A DNA stretch of 64,000 nucleotides from Ailurus styani (taxonomy: Eukaryota; Chordata; Mammalia; Carnivora; Ailuridae): contig LNAC01000032.1 of NCBI GenBank assembly GCA_002007465.1, positions 5,510,681 through 5,574,680 on the forward strand, written 5' to 3'. The notes beneath the pieces are model-generated. The model had not been told where the DNA came from, did not search any database, and saw only the letters and a program-made list of their open reading frames with translations. Positions within the stretch are counted from its first letter, which is position 1. Every line of letters begins with the position of its first letter. Shown piece after piece: positions 54,566-64,000 of this stretch. Position numbers and translations under genes: made by a program.

Positions 54566-55070
54566 TTATTCACAAGATGTAAGCTTTTGTTTCTTCAGTT
54601 TCTTCTTCTGAGAAATCTGCTCCTGTGACTTGGAAACAATTTGTTCTTCTTCATAAGATCACCTCAATGTGTCAGGGCAAGATAATCTATGGGGTAATCT
54701 GCCCATGATATCTGTGGGTGGCCAGTACATCATGGGAGCTTTGTTCACTTACAAGTGCTCAGTGATTAGAGAATCTACATCTAAACCATCAAGTTCAGTT
54801 TTCCTCTGCATGTGTAAATTCACTCTCCAGGGCCCACAGACCCTGTGTCCACCCCACTGATTGGCATGGGCATATATACCAATTCCACCATTATAAGGAT
54901 GGTTTAGCTTCTGTAAAATGATATTTTTCAGATATTTGGTGGCTCTTCAGATGCATATGCTCAATGGCCTTGGCAATTTCACAGATGCTCTTAAAGTGAA
55001 CACAAAGACTTGAACCTCTTGATTTGCATGATTTTGTGCAGTTTTCTGGGTTAAGTGAATAGCAAAGTGT
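54566..55070 (-). pseudogene. RPL17P: RPL17 processed pseudogene
   Basis: Reverse-strand match to the whole coding region of ribosomal protein L17 (large-subunit protein uL22), without introns. Translated pieces include CKSRG near the N-terminus, NGG, QWGGH, ELDGLDVDSL, VNKAP, EEEQIVSK and KKLKKQKL just before the stop. The start codon site reads ACA (55070-55068), there is an in-frame stop before VNKAP, and small indels shift the frame in the middle and C-terminal third (about 505 nt remain versus about 555 for the gene as remembered). The terminal TAA (54568-54566) survives. Lack of introns and the disabled start indicate an L1-mediated retrocopy, not a functional gene. Confidence 0.9.
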
Positions 55071-55299
55071 TTTCAGAAATCACCTTAGGCCACTTGTGGA
55101 AAGAGAAAAATGAAGTGTTTTTGAAGAATATATTTTTCGTTTCATCATGAGAAACTTTGAGAAATAGTGTTCTGTTGAGAAGTCTTGTATAGAAATTTGT
55201 CTGGTTGCCAGAGTCAAAATCCACATAATAATTAGGAACTAAAATTTTGTTTACATAGATAAGTATTGGATATAGAATTTCTCAGACTTGGTTGTATTT

Positions 55300-55770
55300 C
55301 TACTCAGGATCTTGGTTGTGTTCTCCTTTCCTCTTCTCCATGTCTCACACATATTTCATAGTTGGCTCCACACTTCCTCCTCAAATCTGTTCTCTCTTCT
55401 GTATTTCCATTTTCATTGAGATACATCAATCCATTCAATCTATTCAATCCATTCAGCTAGAAAAATGTGTCATCACTCTGTCCCCAACCAACTAGCCAAG
55501 TCCTAGTGATTCTGCTGCTTAAAACCTCCCTCAATCCTCATCTCATTTCTAGCCTCCTTATGATAACTTTAGTTAGGTCCTCACATCTATCATTTGGATT
55601 TAGAAATTATTATTCAATTTATCTCTCTGCTTCCAGTCTCTTCCTTCCCAAATTTACCCTCCCTATTAGCATAAGTGTTTCCGCTCACAACTAAGTATAA
55701 GTCATTCTCTACTTAAATAGTCAAAATCTTGTATGGCTCCTTGCTGCCTCTGAGAGTGCACTTTAGATTT
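55300..55770 (+). repeat. L2 LINE segment
   Basis: L2-like 3' coding features: 'tcactctgtccccaaccaactagccaagtcctagtgattctgctgcttaaaacctccctcaatcc', 'ctagcctccttatgataacttta', 'ctctctgcttccagtctcttcc', 'gtcaaaatcttgtatggctccttgctgcc'. Contains 'tcaatccattcaatctattcaatccattcag' repeats near 55425-55457. Confidence 0.65.
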
Positions 55771-55954
55771 TTTATATTACAATATGTTGTAATAAGTGCT
55801 AGAGTTGACATATGCAAGATATGTCAGTGTTGCAAAAGTCGGTGAAATCAACCTTAATCTGTTACGATAATAAACCTCCTGTGTGCCCTACTACTTGTAA
55901 CAGGGGCACATATTCGGGACAGAGGACGTTTTACAAAGGAGTGAGTGCTTAATT

Positions 55955-56200
55955 AAGCTGAGACTAGAACACAGGCTTTGGAGTCAGTCAAAAATTCAAA
56001 TTTCTGACTTACCACGTACAAGATGTATATTTGAGCAAGTCATTACACCTTTCTAAGTCCAGCTTTTCACTTATAAAATGGAGATAATTAGGCAAATATT
56101 ACAGAGTTTCTGTGATATTTCATTAAGGCCATTGATTTAATGCCCTGAACACAGTGCTTAGTGCATAGTAGGTATTCATAACTGTTTTTGCTCACCTCTG
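55955..56200 (+). repeat. MIR, nearly full length
   Basis: 'gactagaacacaggctttggagtcagtcaaaaattcaaatttctgacttacca', 'tgagcaagtcattacacctttctaagtccagcttttcacttataaaatggagata', 'cctgaacacagtgcttagtgcatagtaggtattca': MIR in forward order including the 3' end. Confidence 0.85.
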
Positions 56201-56439
56201 TAAAGATAAGTAGGAATACAAGAGAATGCCTACAATGAAAAGTTATTTCAAGCAAGAAAAAGCACACAAAATGATTTATCCAAGTGAAAAAAATATGACC
56301 CATTTGAGAAATTTCAGGTGACTAAGGAGATCAAAAGGGGGGGCAAAGCAGAATAAGGGAGCTGAGAAGAAAGCAATGGCTTTTTTATGGAGGACCTTAT
56401 ATCCTATTTCACCCTTTTTCTCTTTCTCTCTCTCTCAAG

Positions 56440-57060
56440 AAGGCTTTTCAGGCTTCTTGTCATTTTCATTCCCCTCATAACTAAGCCTAGGAACTTAGGA
56501 GACTATACTCACTCTTTCTACTTCCTCAAGCCACTTCAATCTAGCATCTAGCTTCACCACCCACTGACATCATCATCATCAACACCACTAACAACTTAAT
56601 GGCCACATCAAGGGGACACTTGTCAGCCCACAGTCTTCCTGAACTCTTTGAAGGATTTTGCTTTATTACTCACCTTCTGGAAGGTCACTTCCTTCTAGGT
56701 TTCACTTACTTCTTTCAGTTTTATTTTTATCTCTCTGGACCTTCCTTTTCAATCTCTTTCAAGAGATCTTAATCCTCTGTTATCTCTTAAATATGAGATT
56801 CTGTCCTTGGATCTCTCCTTTCTTCATTCTGGTTCTCTCTTTTAAAACTTATCCTTAAATCAATTTCAGGTATCCAGTAAGTACTTAAGATTTTCAAATC
56901 TAATATATATCTGTAGCCCACACCTCTCTACTTATAATTTCCATCTCCCCAGTAGACTACTTTCTGAAAGGGCCCAGACCATGCCATTCTTGTTCACTCC
57001 TTTGAATTCCTGTCTAACTGGTAGACTGCCTTTCTGTTCTCAATTATTTGCCTCTTGATG
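56440..57060 (+). repeat. L2 LINE segment
   Basis: Landmarks: 'acttgtcagcccacagtcttcctgaactctttgaaggattttg', 'tatctctctggaccttccttttcaatctctttc', 'gagattctgtccttggatctctcctttcttc', 'ctaatatatatctgtagcccacacctctct', and a 3'-like 'agggcccagaccatgccattcttgttcactcctttg'. It seems to join two L2 regions with a deletion between. Confidence 0.65.
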
Positions 57061-57118
57061 TATTCATACCCTTTACCATGTGACTTTATAGTCCCTCCTT
57101 TAAAGGCAGCACACGTTT

Positions 57119-57293
57119 GGAGCCCCTGAGTTGTCCAGTCAGTTGAGCATTGGACTCTTGGTTTCAGCTCGATTCATGATCTCGGGGTCATGAGATCAAG
57201 CCCTGTTTTGGACTCTGACCTCAGCAACTAGTCTGCTAAAGTTTCTCTTTCTCTCCCTCTCTCTAAAGTGAATAAATAAATCTTAAAAAAAAA
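57119..57293 (+). mobile_element. CAN-SINE (SINEC), diverged
   Basis: 'ggagcccctgagttgtccagtcagttgagcattggactcttgg', 'tgatctcggggtcatgagatcaagccc', a CT-rich middle, 'gaataaataaatc' and poly-A. Target duplication aaaggcagcacacgttt (57102-57118) versus aaagacagcacactttt (57294-57310), two mismatches. Confidence 0.92.
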
Positions 57294-57310
57294 AAAGACA
57301 GCACACTTTT

Positions 57311-58041
57311 CTTAACACATTTATATTAGACATAGTAAAGTGACTTGTGTTGACGAGTATGGGCAGAAGTAACAGTACTTCAGTTCAAACCTAGTCATAA
57401 GAGTGTCATGTGTCCCTACTCTCCCCTCTGTAAGCTTTCAGACTCTGTCCTTAAGTGTTTTCACTGAGAAACCAATGTCCTTCCACCTTTAAACCCAGAA
57501 TGAATCTGGTGAAGCAGAACCATCCCAGGGACCCTACAGATGTGCAGAGTGAGGCAGAACAGCTCGAGCCAACCTACAATCTGGTGAATGAGATAACAAA
57601 TGAGTACTTTCAAAGCTGCTGAATTTCAGGGTGATTTGTTATTCAGTATCTTTATAACTATAGCTAAGAAAGAGACTAGCTACAGTTCAACCCTTGCGAT
57701 GGGAGGATAGAGAACATAGGAACAAATGCAGGTAGATTTATAGATTTGATGCTCTGGTGTTGAGTGAGTTTTTGCCTTATTACTTCTATTTCCTCAATTT
57801 AAAGAAAAGAGACATAGTTAATTGAGAAGTGGACTGAGTACAGGAGGAAGGGCGAGAAGACACTGAAATTACGAAAGTCCTGAAAGATAGGGATGCAGGG
57901 TATAGGAAAATAGTTGGATTTTCAGACAGTACATTTATTCATAAGTTTATCAACACATGAAATTTGACTTTTGTGACTCATTTTTATGTTAGCTAATTAC
58001 TTTTTAAAATTTGAATGTTATAATTTTCTTTTGTATTTGTT
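57311..58041. other. Unassigned sequence
   Basis: No recognised repeat or gene. Confidence 0.4.
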
Positions 58042-58053
58042 TAAGTTTTTTTT

Positions 58054-58255
58054 CTTTTTTTTTAAAAGATTTTATTTTTATTTATTTCACAGAGGGAGAG
58101 AGATCACAAGGAGGCAGAGAGGCAGACAGAGAGATGGGGGGGAAGCAGGCTCCTCGCTGAGCAGGGAGCCCGATGCGGGCCTCGATCCCAGGACCCTGAG
58201 ATCATGACCTGAGCCGAAAGCAGAGGCTTTAACCCACTGAGCCACCCAGGCGCCC
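58054..58255 (-). mobile_element. CAN-SINE (SINEC), antisense, young
   Basis: T-tail, 'aaaagattttatttttatttatttcacagaggg', 'ggcctcgatcccaggaccctgagatcatgacctgagcc', head 'actgagccacccaggcgccc'. Target duplication taagtttttttt at 58042-58053 and 58256-58267. Confidence 0.95.
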
Positions 58256-58494
58256 TAAGTTTTTTTTTCATATGTGAAGATACTATGCTTTGACATGTTC
58301 CTTATAAATATTTTTCCATTTGGATGGTTGCCTTATACTTTTGTTCCTAATCTTTGGCATAGAAAATATTTTATCTTATTTATATAGCACAGAAGATGTT
58401 TGATTTAAGTGATTAAAACTATCCATCTTTTATGTTTTATTTTCCATACTTCCATTGGAACTTCTATAGAAAGTTCAAGAAAGTAAAGGGTTTT

Positions 58495-58650
58495 TTTAGC
58501 ACTAGAGAATTTTAGAACTAGAAGCCATCATTTTCACATGATGAATTTCATTGAGGAAGATGAGGTTTAGAAAGGTGAGGAGACTAACTCAGCAAGTGGT
58601 ATAGCCTAGGGGAAAGAGCAATTCTGCCTGACTCCCGGGCAGCTTACAAT
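58495..58650. repeat. Old MIR/L2-type scrap
   Basis: 'agagaattttagaactagaagcc', 'attgaggaagatgaggtttagaaaggtgaggagactaactcagcaagtgg' and 'attctgcctgactcccgggcagc' match a widespread mammalian repeat with a 'gaggaaactgaggcccagagaggttaag' core. The exact family is uncertain. Confidence 0.4.
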
Positions 58651-61564
58651 ATTAACTGATGGTCCCAGTCCCATCTCTTTTGATAATACCTAATATTCCA
58701 AAGCTAGAAAGCCTCAAATTTCACACACACTTTGTACGGCATATCGATTGTGAGAATAGAAAGATACCTTTGCTCGATGGATGATTTAGAGGATTAGATT
58801 TTGGGGACCAGTGCCTTCCTCCTGCTGCTATTGGACTGCAATTCCTATTTATGACACCTGTCTGTTATTATTACTTTCTGTGTCTCTGCAAAAGTGTCTC
58901 ATGGATTCTTTTTAAATTGAACCTCAAACTGGACCAAAGACATTAGCCATTTATTTAAACATAGGGTAAAATTCAAATATCATTAAAAGTTTAAAACATA
59001 ACAGTAAGAGTTCATCTGCTGTGAACCTCATTATAATATTGTTGACTATATTAATGAAATTCTATGCAGGTTGTACTTTTGGAAAGAAGCTCACCTATAT
59101 AATAGTATTTCCCTTAAGGTACTTGTACAAAGAAGGGGGGGAAGGGAAAATAAGTTTTGAGAGTTTTAGCATGGAATAACTAACACAGAGAGATTAGAAT
59201 ATAGTCTTAGGAGCAAGAGACACTTTTGTCTACTTATGTGGACTTCAAAGTAAGAGTTGCCCCTCAAAATCTTTCTTGATGAAAATTAGTCAGATATTAA
59301 GCAAACTTTCTAATTCACTAGTCACTTTGCAATAAGATCTTCAAGAGAACTGTTGAATCAGATGTTATAAAGAAAAACTTTTGTACTCTTACTCAAATAT
59401 GTAGCTCAGAAACAAGATCATCCAAATTGCCCTCAGGTGTTACATTTCAAAAATTTACCCAAATGCTAGTCAGAAAAATTATAGCCATTAACCCAGGCAG
59501 GTATAACTTTCTACATGTGATATAAATCTCTAAACCTCTATCCCACTAACAAGAGCACAGCAGCACTTTTACAAATAGATAAAAGCATTTTCAGTGGGCA
59601 GAGGTTCTTACCACGTTAGGGAATCTTCACTAGTCCTAATATTTACACTGTGATGATGATTACACATTTCTTAGCTGTCAGTACCTGTATCCTGACAATA
59701 ACATTCCTATGGATTATCATCCATTTTTATTAAAACTCTCCTTGTCAGAGAATTTTCCCTTTAGTAAACATAGTCTAACTGTCTTGATCTTTGCTAATTA
59801 GCATGACTCGTGTGTGGATACCTGTATGTCTGTATGCACATGTGGATCCACGTGTACTTAAAAACCTTTGGCCTGGATGAGCTCTGTTCTCTGAATCTGA
59901 GCAGCTTTTTTTCTTAGTTGTGTATACTTGTGTGAAAACAAGAGTCTTTGGCTGATAAGAAATGTATCCTAGAAAGGAGCAAGACCCTATCTGCTAACTT
60001 TTTTATTTTTTTCTGATTTTTCCTAGCAAGGGTCTATTTTTACTTTCTATCCCTGATACTGAATAGAGCAGCTTGAATTCTATACAATGTACTTATGTAG
60101 CCAGAGGTAGAGGTGATTGATGCAGGAGTAACTATGTGTTATAGATTGAGTTCTACTAGGTAACATGTAAAGTGAGGTTATGATTAGCCTAGCAGCATAT
60201 CTGTATCTATTCAGTATTTCTTAGTTGGGATATGGATGACATTTTGCAAAAACCAATTCATTATTGTGTTGAATTTACAGGAATATCCATAGGATGTATA
60301 CATCCTTGATCACTGCCAACAATATGCAAGTAATACCCCTCAGTCATTGTGATAATCCAAAACACCCCCACATATTTTTTGCATGTTTCAAAGGGAGGGC
60401 AGGTAACACCCCAGGTTGTTAAATAGAAAATTTCATAAAGATATTAGAGATACATTTAATAAAATTTTCCTAAGTGAACTTGTTTTATTATTAGATCTTC
60501 TAATAACTCATCCTAAAATGTTATTTTGTTATAATACCTAAAGACTAAGACAGCAATAGCTTTTGCTCTAATGTTTCAAAAAACACTGTATCAAAATGGG
60601 GCTTGGGCCTTCTCTTAGTGTTGGCTCCACCATGGATTTGCTCTTTGCTGCCACAAACTTTGGGTAAAAATGTAGAGAGATTTATTTGAAAGAGAATTCT
60701 TTGCTCTTCTTGTGTTTTCACTTGAAGTTTCTCTGCTTCTTACACTCTCTCCACTGCTCTCCAACTCATGATCTCAGTACCTAATCTCCAACAATTGAGA
60801 GACTCTGGGTTCAGTTGAATCACCTTCCACCTGAAGAGATGAAAGATTGTGAGCAAAGTTCCTAAATACCTGGATTAGTAGAGTTGCTAGACAGGATGAA
60901 AGAAATAGCCCAAGAAGAAAGCTAGAAGGTTGGAGGGAATAATAATCAAGAATAAAATTTTGCCAATTAGGGAATACGTTATAAAATAGAAGGTAAAGGA
61001 AAATTTGAACTATTGGCACTATATGACTGAGGGATCATCTGGGAAGAAAAGCAGCATCATGCTCTTTGTAGAGCACTAAGGAGGACTCATGGGCATCCAC
61101 AGCTGAGGAAACCAGCTCTTAATGCAGAAACAGAGAGGTGAACTGATACCAGTTGACCATGCTGAGGCTCCTGGATTAGCTCTCCTTCAGACTGGACCTG
61201 GTTCCTTGAATACTGGTTTCTGTTTTGTTTTGTTGCTGTTTTGAAACTGAAAGTGTGGCTCAGTTTTCAAAGTCCATAAACTTGGTCTGTCTATTTCTGC
61301 TTTTTCTTGTGGCCAATGAACTGCACCCTGATGACTAGGGAAATACAGAGGACCTGGAATTTTAAAAAGGAGGTAACTTCATCCAATTAGATGTCACAAA
61401 GTCCACATGAAATAGTATTCTTTAGTTTCATTAGGCAGAACAGAGGTGGATTTCTTTCAAAAGAAATAACTTGTACAAAAAAATGTGAGTATTCTATTTA
61501 TATACACATATCTAAATGGACATCCAAGAATATGAAGAAAATTATTATAATGATTTATAAACTA
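58651..61564. other. Unassigned sequence
   Basis: About 2.9 kb with no recognised element. The 81-codon antisense frame at 60774-61019 is hydrophobic with no known domain and is probably chance. Confidence 0.4.
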
Positions 61565-61760
61565 TCTCCATGCCAAGCACTTTGCCAGAGATGAACCTCT
61601 GGAATCTTCAGTTATGTAAAGATTACAGATCATTAGAACACAGTAGAGCAGGTACATTTTACAAATGAGGAGAGTTGAGAGAGTTTGAGGACTTAGATAT
61701 CAGACGGATTATTTTGTGTAGCCACATTCCGACCTAGTCTGTGATTTCTAATTTATAGGT
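61565..61760 (-). repeat. MIR-like fragment (antisense)
   Basis: 'ccatgccaagcactttgccagagatgaacc', 'aggtacattttacaaatgaggagagttgagagagtttgaggac', 'cgacctagtctgtgattt': a weak antisense MIR pattern. Confidence 0.45.
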
Positions 61761-63387
61761 CTTAATATTTTCTTCAGTGCATGTAGATTAGATTAAGACA
61801 GGAGTAAAGTTGGCATTATTACTTTTATGGGAGTGATTTATCCCAGATTAAAAAAAGAATATTGATACTATTGTTTTCAGGCATTTCACAAAATTAGAAA
61901 AAGAAGACTGGCTAAGAAATTTTGAAGATTTTAGTTCTATAGATATAAGTCATGGATTCCTTAAATTATTGACCTCTGTTGATATTAGAACTCTTAGAAA
62001 GTAGATCAAGATATAAGTAGACCACTGTGGACTTCATTAAAGAAATAAAGAACTGATTAGTGAAGGAAAGTAATAGGAACTTTGCACGTAATCATGTAAT
62101 TTTGAGTTTAAATTGGTCTGTGACAGGGACATTTATTTCAGTACTTAACGTATGGTTAAAAATAAAATTTGGAAACTACTAGAATGTTCCCTTGTATGGA
62201 GACTTGAACAAATTGTGATACATGAAAACCCTGGAAAATTACATACTCATTCAAAAGAGAGCATTTGATGTATGTCAATTGTCTGGGACAGAATCCATGA
62301 TTAGAGTAAGGGAGAAAAGCAAGATGCAGAGATGAATACATAATAGGATCTGTTACTCAGGTTGGATTCTCCAGGAAGCAAGATCTCAGATAGAGTTTAG
62401 ATTTTAGGGTACTTTTTAGGGAGTGGTTTAGAATCAACACTTGTAGAAGAAAAGGTGAAAGGAAGATTGGGCAGAAGATGAAACTGAACTGTAAGATGGG
62501 CCTGATGAGAATCTTCGCCGACACAGCAGGGAGGTTTGGAACTATCATGGGCCGTCAGAATGTCCCTGCACTGGGCCAGAATGGCCTGTAAGTCATATTC
62601 AGTCACTTGGGGGGCTCAGAAAATGGTATGATCTCGGGTGAGGCAGCTCTTTGACCCTGGGACGATCCCTAAAGGAACTGAAGGCTGAGGGCATACACCA
62701 GCATTATTCCTAGCTTCTAGCTCTTGGTTGAAGGGGAATCTTGGAGGTGCTTCTCACCATCACAATACCTGAAACAAAGCAAGCCCAAACTCAAGGGTGT
62801 AAGCATGTTCATAAATGATTATACATGCAAGGAGAAAAGTAGAATACAAACCTTGGTTCTGGGAAAGGGATTGAACTAGGATAGTGCAAGTAATCAAATC
62901 TAAACAAATTAATAACAAAAAAGAAGATACAATATCTTATTTAAGTAAATTTAAAATATACGTAGTGCTTAGCAGTATTAAAGGATGGTCATCTAATAGT
63001 ATTTATCTCTGGGTTATAACATTACCTTTCCACTGTGCTTCTCTATATTTTTGATTAAAAATAAATAGTAAAAAATTATTATTTAAAAATTAATAACAAA
63101 TTATGATCACTAGATATACTTAAAATAAGGCCTTAAGTTTTCAGAAAACAGATTTCGAAAAATTTAGGTTACATAACAAGATGCTCTAAAAGACAAGTTG
63201 GTTTTAGAAGCATTGGAGTTGCAAAACCAGTCACAGTCTCCCCAAGTTAAATTAATGAATTAAATCTTCATATACAACATGCATTATTCAAATATTTCTT
63301 GAGTCCTTTCAATGAGCCAGGATCTTCTAGGATGTCCTAGGATGTTGAATTATGTCTAAAAAGAAAGTAAACAAAAATTCCTACCCT
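61761..63387. other. Unassigned sequence
   Basis: About 1.6 kb. The part 62360-62760 ('gttggattctccaggaagcaagatctcagatagag', 'agctctttgaccctgggacgatccctaaagg') looks like an old LTR or other dispersed repeat that I cannot name. No credible gene. Confidence 0.35.
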
Positions 63388-63388
63388 C

Positions 63389-63805
63389 GGGGTCCCTGGG
63401 TGGCACAGTCAGTTAAACATCTGATTCTTGGGGCAGCTGGGTGGCTCAGTCATTAAGCGTCTGCTTTTGGCTCAGATCATGATCCCAGGGTCCTGGGATA
63501 GAGCCCTGCATCAGGCTCCCTGCTCAGCGGAAAGCCTTCTTCTCCCTCTCCCTCTCCCCTGGCTAGTGTTCCATCTCTCAATGTCTCTCTCTGTGTGTCA
63601 AATAAATAGATAAGATCTTTTAAAAAAAAAATCTGATTCTTGGTTTCAGTTCAGTTCGTGATCTCAGAATTGTGAGATCAAGTTCAACGTCAGGCTTGTG
63701 CTGAGTGAGGAGTCTGTTTGAGATTCTCTTTTCTTTTCCCTCTGCCCCTCATGCTTGTGCTCTCACTCTCCCTCTCAAATAAATAAATAAATCTTAAAAC
63801 AAACA
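63389..63805 (+). mobile_element. Outer CAN-SINE, split by a second SINE
   Basis: The 5' piece (63389-63431, 'ggggtccctgggtggcacagtcagttaaacatctgattcttgg') and the 3' piece (63644-63805, 'tttcagttcagttcgtgatctcagaattgtgagatc' to '(aaat)n cttaaaacaaacaaac') join into one standard SINE once the insertion and one target copy are removed. Its sequence type is older than the insert. Confidence 0.95.
63432..63630 (+). mobile_element. Inner CAN-SINE nested in outer SINE
   Basis: 'ggcagctgggtggctcagtcattaagcgtctgcttttggctcagatcatgatcccagggtcctgggatagagccctgcatcaggctccctgctcagcgg', a CT-rich middle, 'caaataaatagataagatc' and poly-A. Perfect 13-bp target duplication atctgattcttgg at 63419-63431 and 63631-63643. 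Confidence 0.97.
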
Positions 63806-64000
63806 AACAAACCCTGCCTTCATGGATATCACATTCTGTAAGGAAGAGAGAAAATAAGCAATAAGAACAATAAATGAGTAAATTCTATGGTAGTTTTGAA
63901 GTTGTTGAAGGCCAGCGTCCAGGGGAACAGATCCTGTGATTTGCATCTGGGGGTGTTTCAGAGAACGCTCTTGGAAAGAACAGCTAAGAGAGGAGAAGGA

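Noticed and set aside
55425..55457. CRISPR-like or satellite array from repeated 'tcaatccattcaat'
   Set aside because: Only a few short units inside an L2 relic, with no regular spacers; a local slippage product. CRISPR arrays are not expected in a mammalian genome.
14133..63630. tRNA genes at SINE heads
   Set aside because: The tRNA-Lys-like heads belong to CAN-SINEs with CT-rich bodies and A tails; no stand-alone cloverleaf was found.

Overview
This window looks like carnivoran (mammalian) nuclear DNA with no protein-coding gene that I can support. The diagnostic feature is 18 tRNA-Lys-derived CAN-SINE (SINEC) insertions, an element class known from Carnivora. Several copies carry the variants 'gaggcccgcatcggg' and 'ttaaagcctctgc' and a 'gcctgcctctctgcctacttgtgatctct' type tail; from memory this is the musteloid/mustelid version rather than the dog, bear or cat one, so Mustelidae is my best guess (inference, not proven). 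The longest open frames are short: 183 codons inside a dead L1 ORF2, then 158 codons of unknown origin. The window therefore reads as intergenic or intronic sequence made of nested transposon fossils of different ages.

Layout. 1-10 kb: an unexplained duplicated ~80-bp motif (318 and 1466), MaLR-type LTR relics, a complete small Tigger-like DNA transposon with TA target duplications (3213-3558), and the 5' half of an ancient L1M (about 6360-9815: 5' UTR, ORF1, start of ORF2) with a short old SINE inside ORF1 and a second SINE at its broken end. 10-28 kb: SINEs, MIRs, MER5A, L2 pieces, a CR1/L3 fossil that still shows an FADD motif (19973-20041), simple repeats, and a run of MLT1 LTRs (26.7-28.4 kb) holding a 56-nt T-tract. 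21.9-40.4 kb: no CAN-SINE at all; 28.4-34.05 kb has no recognised repeat, and two 5'-truncated L1 3' ends lie at 34.07 and 36.8 kb.

40-46 kb: three SINEs, a long homopyrimidine tract and a GATA tract. 46.03-53.48 kb: the most structured locus, an antisense Tigger1 DNA transposon with TA target duplications at both outer ends. Its centre is replaced by a short L1 3' end, then a nearly full-length antisense carnivore L1 (ORF2, ORF1 and 5' UTR all recognisable, all broken), which itself holds a SINE. 54.57-55.07 kb: an antisense RPL17 processed pseudogene. 55-64 kb: L2, MIR, SINEs, and a SINE inserted within a SINE (63.39-63.80 kb) with a perfect 13-bp target duplication.

Nothing here works as an operon or a gene system. 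The parts are related by insertion order: L2, MIR, CR1/L3 and MER5A are oldest, then Tigger, MaLR and L1M, then carnivore L1s, then CAN-SINEs, the youngest of which keep perfect 13-16 bp target duplications. All family names come from recognition of consensus features, not from a database search; boundaries without a target duplication are accurate to perhaps 10-40 bp. I found no evidence for a previously undescribed biological system.
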